A stretch of DNA of 64,000 nucleotides from Dyella monticola (GTDB taxonomy: Bacteria; Pseudomonadota; Gammaproteobacteria; Xanthomonadales; Rhodanobacteraceae). The stretch covers positions 124,001 through 188,000 of the forward strand of contig NZ_QRBE01000007.1 of assembly GCF_003363155.1 (NCBI RefSeq). The letters are read 5' to 3'. The notes below the pieces were generated by a model, which saw only the letters and a program-made list of their open reading frames with translations, was not told the origin of the DNA and made no database searches. Of this stretch, positions 36,570 through 44,071 are shown piece after piece. A program made the position numbers and the translations under genes. How positions within the stretch are numbered: the first letter of the stretch is position 1; every line of letters starts with the position of its first letter.

Positions 36570-36733
36570 TTCCGCAGAGCCGAAAACGTCGCCCTAATGA
36601 TCGTCAGGCAAAGCTAAAAAAGATGCTGCGAGCCGCAAGAAAGCAAAGGACTGGTCGCATTGCTGATCAGGGGTGTCTAATGCCGGGGTTACGCTCAGCG
36701 CTTGCTAATAGCTGGCCGGAGATGTCGACATGA
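36566..36733 (+). CDS. Small basic coupled protein (55 aa)
   Basis: A 55-residue frame, MIPQSRKRRPNDRQAKLKKM at its start, rich in Lys and Arg in the first 35 residues. It begins with an ATGA overlap to the AlpA-like gene and ends with an ATGA overlap to the primase gene, exactly bridging both, which strongly supports translation. Too small for a family assignment; the basic half suggests nucleic acid binding. Similar tiny ORFs are often unannotated between AlpA and primase genes in satellites. Confidence 0.65.
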   Translation: MIPQSRKRRPNDRQAKLKKMLRAARKQRTGRIADQGCLMPGLRSALANSWPEMST

Positions 36734-38907
36734 ATACGAGGCAGATTCCAGGAGGCGGTGATCCAATACGCCAGTTTGAAGCTGCCATGCATGCCGCAAA
36801 CATCGTTCCCGAATTGGGTCACCTCGATATTCCGGGGGACGGAAGCCTCATTCGCTTTCAAATCAAGGGAGACCGCAAAGGAACGCGCAACGGATGGGCG
36901 GTGCTCTTCAATGATGGCGTGCCCGCTGGTGAATTCGGCAGCTGGCGTACGGGTGAATCCCATCCATGGTGTGCGAGACCTGCAATGGCGTTGAGTGTTG
37001 CGGAACGCGCCGAGATTAAACAACGTAGTGAAGCCATTCGGGTTGCGAGAGAACAAGAGGAAAAGAAACGTCACGCTGAAACTGCGCAGAACGCTCGTAT
37101 GGCATGGGAGTCTGCCCAGCCGGCTAATAAGCATCCTTATCTACAGCGCAAAGGCGTTCTGTCGTATGGACTGCGAGTCGCGCATGCGGAAGGAAATGGT
37201 ATTCGGGAAGGTGAACTATTGATCCCGATGCATAGTGGCTGTGGAGAGCTGGTAAGTCTCCAGCGCATCACGCAAAACGGCGACAAGCTCTTCCTGCGTG
37301 GCGGCCAGAAGCAAGGTACTTATTTCCGTATTGACGGTGACGGACTTGCGTGGCTTCTGGAAGGTTATGCGACGGGCGCGAGTGTGCATGCTGCAACGGG
37401 TGCGGCCGTCATCGTGGCGTTTGATGCAGGGAATTTGAAGCATGTCGCCGCCACATTGCAGGGGCAGCTACGGGGCGTCGCCGCCGATAACGATCAGAGT
37501 GAAACCGGCCGCAAGGCCGCCGAAGCAACCGGGCTATCTTGGGCGATGCCGCCCACTGTCGGGCAAGACTGGAACGACTACGCGAACGAACATGGCTTGG
37601 ATGCCGTGCGCCAATTGCTGATTGAAAAACCAGCAGAAGCGGCGAGCGCTGAGGACCTTGCAACCACTTCAACGCGCGGCGGAACGGATGTTCATCGATT
37701 GCGCCCGGTGGATCGTATGAGCTGGCCCGATTTGAGTGATAGCGGGAGGCCTCAAGACACGGTGGTGAATATGCGACACATGTTGCGGCACTACGCATTC
37801 ACAGTTCGCTACGACACGATCCGTAAGCGCATGGACATTGAGTATCCCGGCATGATCGCGAGTATCGAAAACCAACAGAGCGTCGCGCTCGCCGCTGTGC
37901 GGAGTCTGTGTGCCAAGAACAGCCTGCCAAAGCAAGACGTTGCTGAGCACCTAATACATATTGGAAACATGCCCGAAAACGTTTGGAACCCGATAGCAGA
38001 ATTCATTCGCTCGCGACCGTGGGATGGCTGCTCGCGGTTTGGCGCTCTGCTCGACACTGTGCAAATTCGCCCAGAGTACGATCGTGACTTGTTCGCTGTG
38101 CTATTGAGACGATGGCTGATTTCCGCTGTCGCTGCTGCGCTCAAGCCTGCTGGCTTCATGTCTAAGGGTGTGCTGGTCTTCCAAGGAGGGCAGTCGGTAG
38201 GCAAGACCTCGTGGTTCCGCTCGCTGGTGCCTGAAGAGATGCGTGACCTGATTAAGGTCGATGCGATGATCGATCCGCAGAACAAAGACACGGTGATTTC
38301 CGCGATCAGTCATTGGCTCGTCGAACTTGGCGAACTAGATGGGACACTGCGTCGTGCTGACATCGCACGACTAAAGGGCTTTATCAGTCAAGACTGTGAC
38401 CAGTTCCGTCGTCCTTACAGTCGCGCCGAAGATAAGGCGCCCCGCCGAACGGTATTTTTCGCCAGCGTAAATCCCGAACAGTTTCTTGCTGACGATACCG
38501 GCAACGTTCGTTGGTGGACGGTTCCCGTGACAGGGATCAACTACAACCATGCCATCGATATGCAGCAACTCTGGGCAGAAGTTGCGACTTGGTATCAAGC
38601 TGGTGAGCGTTGGTGGTTGGATCGCGACGAAGAAGCTCGCTTAGAGCGTTTAAACGGACAACACCAAGTAAGTGATCCGATTGGTGAGCTGATCACATTA
38701 AAATATGGAGATGCATCTGCATCTGCGCCGCGTACACCCATGACGGCAACCGAAGTGTTGCTCGAAATCGGCTATGACCGACCAACCAAAGCCAACCTCA
38801 ACGAAGCGGCAAAAGTTCTTCGTGCGCTCTTTGGTGAAGCCAAACGAACCAAAGCAGCTCGGCAGTTCATGGTGCCGAGCATGCGATGTAGCGAAAGCCC
38901 ACTCTAG
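36730..38907 (+). CDS. Toprim primase fused to VapE-type P-loop helicase
   Basis: A 725-residue replication protein of phage satellites and integrated elements. The N-terminal third has the primase-like part with a Toprim-like region (LYFRIDGDGLAWLLEGYATG ... VAFDAGNLKHVA ... GVAADND, about 195-260). The C-terminal part is the VapE domain: Walker A GGQSVGKTSW (about 486-495), a Walker B-like LVELGELDG, RADIARLKGFIS, and RRTVFFASVNPEQFLADDTGNVRWW. It probably opens and primes replication of the element. It couples to the 55-residue gene by ATGA. A short perfect hairpin follows its stop. Confidence 0.85.
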   Translation: MNTRQIPGGGDPIRQFEAAMHAANIVPELGHLDIPGDGSLIRFQIKGDRKGTRNGWAVLFNDGVPAGEFGSWRTGESHPWCARPAMALSVAERAEIKQRSEAIRVAREQEEKKRHAETAQNARMAWESAQPANKHPYLQRKGVLSYGLRVAHAEGNGIREGELLIPMHSGCGELVSLQRITQNGDKLFLRGGQKQGTYFRIDGDGLAWLLEGYATGASVHAATGAAVIVAFDAGNLKHVAATLQGQLRGVAADNDQSETGRKAAEATGLSWAMPPTVGQDWNDYANEHGLDAVRQLLIEKPAEAASAEDLATTSTRGGTDVHRLRPVDRMSWPDLSDSGRPQDTVVNMRHMLRHYAFTVRYDTIRKRMDIEYPGMIASIENQQSVALAAVRSLCAKNSLPKQDVAEHLIHIGNMPENVWNPIAEFIRSRPWDGCSRFGALLDTVQIRPEYDRDLFAVLLRRWLISAVAAALKPAGFMSKGVLVFQGGQSVGKTSWFRSLVPEEMRDLIKVDAMIDPQNKDTVISAISHWLVELGELDGTLRRADIARLKGFISQDCDQFRRPYSRAEDKAPRRTVFFASVNPEQFLADDTGNVRWWTVPVTGINYNHAIDMQQLWAEVATWYQAGERWWLDRDEEARLERLNGQHQVSDPIGELITLKYGDASASAPRTPMTATEVLLEIGYDRPTKANLNEAAKVLRALFGEAKRTKAARQFMVPSMRCSESPL

Positions 38908-39316
38908 ACTAGCTATGGTGACGGACCTTCGGGTCCGTCATCGATTTCGAACGGACTTAAACAAGCGCAAGTTGTGGATATGAAAGGGGTGTTCAGCTGT
39001 GGATTGACCAATGACCAACAATGTCAAGGAAACTCTTGGCAAGCATCAGTAGTACAGCAATCGCAAACACCGCAGAGTCATTGAGAGAGTTGGAAAGTTG
39101 GTCTTTTGGTCACTCGATCCGTGAAACCATTGTGCCCCATGGGTTTTGAGTGTGTACCAACTATTTGGGGTTGGTCGCCTAACCGGCAAGCGGAACATGG
39201 GCGTCATGCATGACGGCTTGACCTTTTCAGGAGGAACTGCGCCTTTCAACGGGAGTTGGCTGAAAAAGCCGATGAGCGTAATCTCCTTTGACAGCAGGGA
39301 AGCATTCCGGGGGGGC
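38908..39316. other. Intergenic stretch between primase and cargo pair
   Basis: About 400 bases with the hairpin at 38919 and no supported gene. It must hold the promoter of the two-gene cargo. The composition is visibly more AT-rich than the housekeeping region. Confidence 0.5.
38919..38940 (+). terminator. Hairpin after the primase gene
   Basis: TGACGGACC-TTCG-GGTCCGTCA, a perfect 9-bp stem with a stable tetraloop, 12 bases after the primase stop. The downstream tract is only weakly T-rich, so Rho-independent termination is likely but not certain. Confidence 0.65.
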
Positions 39317-39871
39317 ATGTTGATTCCACTATTTAATCAATCGGGTGTTCTGCCGCCATTTGTAGGCACCGACCCAACTGTAATGGCTGGGTGCTCGCCC
39401 TATCACGTAAAGTCAACGGAGCTAGTCGCAGCATTTGCGACAAGCCCGGAGCGAAATAGTCTCTTGAGGCAGCTATTTCAATATCGCGCCGATTTACGAG
39501 CCATTGGTATCGCAACTGGGTTCCAGTGGCTCGACGGTAGCTTTATGGAGAATGTGGAGATCGTTAGAGGGAGGCCGCCTAAAGACATCGATCTCGTGAC
39601 ATTTGCCCATCGCCCCCAACACGCTCAAACTCTCGCGCAATGGGGTGCGTTCATTTCCGCCAATAGCGTTCTCTTTCTGCCGCCTATTGGCAATCTTGAC
39701 GCATACTTCGTGGACTTAAATCTTCCTGTTGGGGTGTTGGTTAGCCGAACTGCTTACTGGGCTGGTCTTTTTTCACATCAAAGGGTCACAGCCTTGTGGA
39801 AAGGATTGCTTCAACTTGATCTCGCTGAGGACGATGCGGCGGCCATAAGCACCTTGGGAGCGCTCCCATGA
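39317..39871 (+). CDS. Nucleotidyltransferase-like protein (DUF6932-like)
   Basis: A 184-residue protein resembling DUF6932, a nucleotidyltransferase-like family. The N-terminus MLIPLFNQSGVLPPFVGTDP is the usual opening of these proteins. The core FQWLDGSFMENVEIVRGRPPKDIDLVTF gives the G-S ... D-x-D pattern of a nucleotidyltransferase active site, and DAYFVDLNLP may supply the third acid. I chose the ATG at 39317, since similarity begins there; the frame stays open 57 codons upstream. The next gene starts with an ATGA overlap, so the two are a unit. Function unknown. Confidence 0.7.
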   Translation: MLIPLFNQSGVLPPFVGTDPTVMAGCSPYHVKSTELVAAFATSPERNSLLRQLFQYRADLRAIGIATGFQWLDGSFMENVEIVRGRPPKDIDLVTFAHRPQHAQTLAQWGAFISANSVLFLPPIGNLDAYFVDLNLPVGVLVSRTAYWAGLFSHQRVTALWKGLLQLDLAEDDAAAISTLGALP

Positions 39872-40815
39872 TCCCGCGTAGATTGCAGAAAGAAAGTCTT
39901 GCCGCTGAACGTGCGACCATCTCGCAATTGCTAAGCGAGGCAAGGGGAGTGGACGACATTGTTGGGGTGATGCAGTTCGAATCTAGACTTGCCGAGATCG
40001 AGCGCGAGCTAGTTGAACTTGGATCTTTAAACGTCACCAGAGCTTCTGTCGCTATGTACTTTGGCGGCCCCAAAGTTCTTGGCATGCAGGGGATTGATGC
40101 TGATTTTGCCTCAAACGTCATCGGCAATTTTCAGGACCTGGTGTCGAAGTCTTTCACTGCAATGGAGGTGGGCGACATGGGGTCTAGAGGCCCGGTCCCA
40201 CATCGGGCAGAAACAAACCTCATGGTCACTGGTGTAACCAGGGGTTCATTTGGTTTTGTGTTGGAGGAACTAGGCAACCAGTCGGAAGCATTTGAAACGC
40301 CACTTACTGTTGTAGTGGATGACGTCGCGTCGCTTATCAACGAAATCGCATCTGCCGAAGAGGAAGCATTTGCAGAGCGAATCGCTTCGATCGATTCGCG
40401 GATGATTAGCGCCTCAAGAAATTTGTTTGGCACGCTGTCAAAGGCGGAAGCGACGGTGCGCATAGTCGAAGGCGATCGCGAGATAAATCTTGGGCGCCTT
40501 GAAGTAGAGCGTGGTAGAGAGAGGACGGAGTTTTTGGAAGTCAAGGAAGACCCAGGAATAATCCTGACTGGTCTTTTGCTCGGCTTGTTGCCCCAACACA
40601 AGCGGTTTGAATTTCAATTGTCTGATGGCGATGTTATTTCGGGGGGTGTTGCCTCTGATGCGAGTAGGGCAGTAACTGAGCAGTTGATTGGGCAAACATT
40701 CAATCCAATTGGAAAGACTTGGCGCGCAGAGTTTTCGTCACGCACGGTATCGCGTCGAGGCATGCCATCACGTACGTATTACACGCTCATCCGTTTGCTT
40801 AGTGAGTCGCTTTAA
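39868..40815 (+). CDS. Partner protein of unknown function, coupled to the nucleotidyltransferase-like gene
   Basis: A 315-residue soluble protein. Residues 1-52 look like a coiled coil (LAAERATISQLLSEARGVDDI, ESRLAEIERELVEL). A compact region follows (ASVAMYFGGPKVLGMQGIDADFASNVIGNFQDLV) and then a VTGVTRGSFGFVLEELG element. The C-terminal ~90 residues look beta-rich (EDPGIILTGLLLGLLPQHKRFEFQLSDGDVISGGV), possibly a small barrel. I know no function for this arrangement. Start and stop of the pair overlap by ATGA. The cargo position behind a satellite primase is where anti-phage genes often sit. Confidence 0.75.
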   Translation: MIPRRLQKESLAAERATISQLLSEARGVDDIVGVMQFESRLAEIERELVELGSLNVTRASVAMYFGGPKVLGMQGIDADFASNVIGNFQDLVSKSFTAMEVGDMGSRGPVPHRAETNLMVTGVTRGSFGFVLEELGNQSEAFETPLTVVVDDVASLINEIASAEEEAFAERIASIDSRMISASRNLFGTLSKAEATVRIVEGDREINLGRLEVERGRERTEFLEVKEDPGIILTGLLLGLLPQHKRFEFQLSDGDVISGGVASDASRAVTEQLIGQTFNPIGKTWRAEFSSRTVSRRGMPSRTYYTLIRLLSESL

Positions 40816-41001
40816 TTGCAGAACGGCTGTCCGATTGAGTGCGCTCAAATCTCACGGGTCCTTCCTACGGGGGCACATAGGGCGGGGTCCTCGACACCCC
40901 GGATCTCGAAGTGTGCGTACCCTTCGGGATTCGGTTTGTTGTTTACCTTGGTTACTTGATATGCCTATTTTTTGGCGTCTAGTCGCGATCCGAATATAAA
41001 G

Positions 41002-41029
41002 CAACATAAAATAGGCTGGCTTTATGTTG
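41002..41029 (+). promoter_or_regulatory. Dyad upstream of the RHH gene (possible operator)
   Basis: CAACATAAA and TTTATGTTG are perfect 9-bp arms around a ten-base centre, 57 bases before the start of the ribbon-helix-helix gene. The AT-rich symmetric shape and location fit an autoregulatory operator. Confidence 0.5.
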
Positions 41030-41085
41030 TTTATGCTGCGGGCATTGCTGGTTAAAATGGACATGTCGAAAACGGAAGTAAAGTA

Positions 41086-41304
41086 ATGTCCAAGTCTCCT
41101 GCAATGAAAAATGTTCGGCGTGCGTCTGCCAGTGAGGCCAAGAAGATCGAGGCGGGTGGGAAACGGCTTCCTGGTGGTGTGATGTCGGCCAAGGCGGCAA
41201 AGGACTTAGACGTGCTGTTATCTGCAGAATATGCGCAATCACGCATGCAGATTATTGAGCGGTCGCTGAGTGAAGCGGTCAGGCTTCTGCGGCAAAAGAA
41301 ATGA
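41086..41304 (+). CDS. Ribbon-helix-helix-like small protein
   Basis: A 72-residue basic protein. The C-terminal half, MSAKAAKDLDVLLSAEYAQSRMQIIERSLSEAVRLL, has the strand-helix-helix spacing of RHH DNA-binding proteins (short beta strand, DLDxLL, turn, SRxxIIxxSLxEA). GGAAGTAAAGTA precedes the ATG. There is no adjacent toxin gene, so it is either a regulator or an orphan antitoxin. A matching dyad lies upstream. Confidence 0.65.
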   Translation: MSKSPAMKNVRRASASEAKKIEAGGKRLPGGVMSAKAAKDLDVLLSAEYAQSRMQIIERSLSEAVRLLRQKK

Positions 41305-41361
41305 CATCATGAATAAGCGCATTGCTACCTAGTTACTTCTCACATTAGGCTGTTGCGATGA

Positions 41362-41598
41362 CTAAAAGGACACATCCTCGGCCCGGAGTTTAGCGCTGTC
41401 TCTAGTTTCTGATGTAACTCCGACGGCAGCATTCATTGCGGCAATAGTTGTCCAAATTCCGCCTTTACCGTCGTACTTATACCGAATTCCATTCGATCTT
41501 GCCCAGCGCTCCATGCTGGATAAGCGAGCGTTCGGGCCAAGTCGACTAATTTCACGCAGGTCATCAAAGGTAAGGATCGCGGGATTCAAGCTGCGCAC
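41362..41598 (-). CDS. DUF4224-like protein (orphan)
   Basis: A 78-residue protein resembling DUF4224: ILTFDDLREISRLGPNARLSSMERWARSNGIRYKYDGKGGIWTTIAAMN follows the pattern of a short strand, (D/E)L..I(S/T), a W..(S/R)NGI helix and a beta end. These proteins usually sit immediately before a phage integrase on the same strand. No integrase follows here. The start is a GTG at 41598 with a poor ribosome binding site, so the exact N-terminus is uncertain. Confidence 0.55.
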   Translation of the reverse strand: MRSLNPAILTFDDLREISRLGPNARLSSMERWARSNGIRYKYDGKGGIWTTIAAMNAAVGVTSETRDSAKLRAEDVSF

Positions 41599-41893
41599 GC
41601 TTCGTCAATCGGGTGACTCATATTGTAAATTGAACTGGCGTATTAGTTGCCAGGGCATAATTGAGGGCGTTTGGAAAAATTGGGTTGATGAAGGTGTTCA
41701 CTTCCAAAGGACTGAGCGCAAAATTCGATGCCCCTTGCGGTCATAGAAGGCCATGTTCAAGTAAATAGTTGCCTGCTCAGATCTTTCGCAGACGAAAATT
41801 TCAGAGCATCGGGGGCTTATATGCATTGTGGAGGAGATGGATAAGTAAGCCTCCCGTGTATACCCAGGCGAACGCATTCGCATTTGCACTATC

Positions 41894-43399
41894 TCAAGAA
41901 CTAGAACCCGGAATAGTCCCTATACGGGCGGGTGAGGCTGCTAGATCAACATTGGGCAGTGTGCGTGCAATGCATGATGCGACGAATGCGATGAGTGCGA
42001 GGCTACCGAACACGAAGCGAAAGGCGTGTGCGATTTGCGAGGATTGAATGGGCGTGAGAGTGATATGCGTGCCCGATGTCACAAGCGCGTTTTCAATGCT
42101 CGACACGAGTGCGGGATTGTTGGAACGAAGGGCCGCTGTCAGCAGTGCACCGGCAAGCGCAGCCCCCAAGGTTCCACCTACCGAACGCGCGAACGTCACC
42201 ATTGCAACGGCGGCGCCCAACTGCTGTGAGCCAGCTGTCCATTGCGCAAGCGTTTGCGCCGCCGGCATCGTGGTACCCAAACCTAGGCCAAAGAGGGCGG
42301 ATGCTAAACAAATGGCGAATGCCCCCTCGCCTAAGAACAGTGCCATCAACAAAAAGCCCAACGTGGCCACGAATAAACCTAACGTCATCGGTGCACGTGG
42401 GCGACCTGTCGCAGAAATGCGATAACCGGTGATGGTGGAAACCACAACCTGGGCGAGGGTCAGCGGGATCAACATTAGGCCGGAACCACTTGGGCTCATG
42501 CTCAGCACCAGTTGCAACAACAGTGGCAATCCCACAATGGCGGCAAAAAACATCACGGCATATAACAGCACACATACCGCCGAACGCCAGAGAACGGGGT
42601 CCGCTAAAAGGTCTAAATTGATCAGTGGATCTTTCGCAACACGCTCAATTTTCCAGAGTGCTGCATAACTCACCAACGCCACAACCAACAATGAGAGGGT
42701 GTTGAAACTGGTCCAGCCAACCTTGGGCCCTGCGTCGAAAGTCAGCAACAACGACACGGTGGCGATGACGAACGTGAGCGTGCCATATGGATCAAATTTG
42801 AAGCGGACAAGGCCGGAACGTGATTGCAATCGCAAGGTGCCATAGGTGGCGATGGCACCCAACGGAACGTTGATCCAAAAGATGGAACGCCATCCCCAGA
42901 GTTCCGTCAATGTGCCACCGGCAACCGGGCCGATCGAACTTGCGAGTGCAAAGACGGCCCCGAACCACCCTTGAAATCGCCCTCGCTCACGCGGCGACAC
43001 GGCTTCGCCGATCAGTGCGAGAGATAACGTCATTAATCCACCGCCGCCTAACCCTTGTGCAGCGCGGGCGACGATCAAGACGTTGAGGTCTGGTGAGAGC
43101 GCGCAAAGAATGGATCCCGCGGTGAAGACCGCAACTGCCCAAAGAAGTGCGCGACGGCGGCCCAATGCATCGCCCAGTTTCCCGTATAAAGGCGCTGCGA
43201 CGGTTGCTGCGAGCATATAGGCCGTTACGACCCAGGCGATGTTTCCAAAGCCCCCTAACTTGGTAGAGATCGTGGGCAACGCGGAGGCAACAATGGTTTG
43301 ATCGAGCGTGCCGATGAACATGGCGGGCGCTACATAAAAGAATACCGCGTAAAAGAGTGAACTCTGATTCGAGTTCGCAGGATCGGCAGTCTGTTGCAT
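41894..43399 (-). CDS. MFS multidrug exporter, DHA2 (EmrB/QacA) family
   Basis: A 501-residue, 14-span drug/proton antiporter. TLDQTIVASALPTISTKLGG is motif D1 of the DHA2 branch, GKLGDALGRRRALLWAV is motif A, and ARAAQGLGGGGLMTLSLALIGEAVSPRERGRFQG and GPVAGGTLTELWGWRSIFWINVPLG are motifs B and C. No adaptor gene is adjacent, so it likely exports into the periplasm. It ends near the accessory element and is transcribed away from the sensor kinase; two C/G-rich dyads lie in its upstream region (43410-43426 and 43489-43509). Confidence 0.92.
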   Translation of the reverse strand: MQQTADPANSNQSSLFYAVFFYVAPAMFIGTLDQTIVASALPTISTKLGGFGNIAWVVTAYMLAATVAAPLYGKLGDALGRRRALLWAVAVFTAGSILCALSPDLNVLIVARAAQGLGGGGLMTLSLALIGEAVSPRERGRFQGWFGAVFALASSIGPVAGGTLTELWGWRSIFWINVPLGAIATYGTLRLQSRSGLVRFKFDPYGTLTFVIATVSLLLTFDAGPKVGWTSFNTLSLLVVALVSYAALWKIERVAKDPLINLDLLADPVLWRSAVCVLLYAVMFFAAIVGLPLLLQLVLSMSPSGSGLMLIPLTLAQVVVSTITGYRISATGRPRAPMTLGLFVATLGFLLMALFLGEGAFAICLASALFGLGLGTTMPAAQTLAQWTAGSQQLGAAVAMVTFARSVGGTLGAALAGALLTAALRSNNPALVSSIENALVTSGTHITLTPIQSSQIAHAFRFVFGSLALIAFVASCIARTLPNVDLAASPARIGTIPGSSS

Positions 43400-43409
43400 G
43401 AACTTCTCG

Positions 43410-43426
43410 GTCCCTTATGGGAGGGA
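43410..43426. promoter_or_regulatory. Dyad GTCCCTTATGGGAGGGA near the exporter start
   Basis: TCCC and GGGA flank TTAT about 11-27 bases ahead of the exporter ATG. It resembles 47911-47927 and could be an operator, but it may only reflect the ribosome binding site on the minus strand. Confidence 0.35.
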
Positions 43427-43488
43427 GGACGGTCCACCCGAGTGGATCGGCGAGGGCGAAATCACCTTATCGCGTTCTGCCCGGAAGA

Positions 43489-43509
43489 TGACCCCTCCGT
43501 AGGGGGACT
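43489..43509. promoter_or_regulatory. Candidate operator A (CCCCTCCnnAGGG)
   Basis: TGACCCCTCCGTAGGGGGACT, about 90 bases upstream of the exporter ATG. It shares CCC-x-C-x3-AGGG-x-GA with the sites before the sensor kinase and the twelve-gene operon. It has partial two-fold symmetry (CCCCT/AGGGG). Confidence 0.55.
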
Positions 43510-43566
43510 CCGTGCTCCACTGCCGCTGTCATTGGTCTTCTCCATTAACGTCTTGGAGGTTGACGG

Positions 43567-43938
43567 TCATCGCCTAGGTCGGAGCGTTAGCACTCGGAAG
43601 CCATAAAGTTGAGAATCCATGGAATAGGCGCCAGGGCCCAGCAGCATTAAAGCTAGACAGATCAACGCCATCGCTACGGCCCATTCCATCGGCATTGAGA
43701 TGGGTTGGATGATTTCAATCAATTTAAAGATCAGGCCGAGGCTTGCCGCAAAGGGCGTAAAGACCCCGAATATGAGTGCTATAAAGAGCACGGCCGCCAT
43801 TACAAAAACCGGTTTCTGGCCCAGCCATACCGTTAGCCCCATAGGGAGGGGCCAAAGGGTGATCGCGACGGACAGCCGCAATAGGCCAAGGCCGAGACCG
43901 GGTAGTCCTAGCGGAAACATCGGGTAGAGGCGATGCAT
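43567..43938 (-). CDS. DoxX-like small membrane protein
   Basis: A 123-residue hydrophobic protein with four spans. GLPGLGLGLLRLSVAITLWPLP near the N-terminus and GVFTPFAASLGLIFKLIEI in the middle fit a DoxX-like fold. It begins at ATG 43938 (or ATG 43920); the frame stays open to a TTG at 43947. No clear ribosome binding site. It is convergent with nothing and points toward the exporter, so it may be read in the same direction as it. Role unknown; DoxX proteins link to redox and membrane stress. Confidence 0.65.
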   Translation of the reverse strand: MHRLYPMFPLGLPGLGLGLLRLSVAITLWPLPMGLTVWLGQKPVFVMAAVLFIALIFGVFTPFAASLGLIFKLIEIIQPISMPMEWAVAMALICLALMLLGPGAYSMDSQLYGFRVLTLRPRR

Positions 43939-43998
43939 ACGGGGCAAGAACCGTAACTAGGGCGGCTCGTCGTATTAACCTGTCTTTCGGCTTTGCGC

Positions 43999-44019
43999 GC
44001 GCCCCTCCAAAGGGTGATG
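43999..44019. promoter_or_regulatory. Candidate operator B before the sensor kinase gene
   Basis: GCGCCCCTCCAAAGGGTGATG, 53 bases ahead of the kinase ATG. It matches operator A in CCCCTCCxxAGGGxGA and operator C in CCCxCxxxAGGGTGA, so it is likely the same binding site. Position is suitable for either activation or autoregulation. Confidence 0.55.
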
Positions 44020-44071
44020 TCGGCGCCCTCTTTACCGTATTAGATAGTCCGTTATTCCAAGGTGGGGACGT

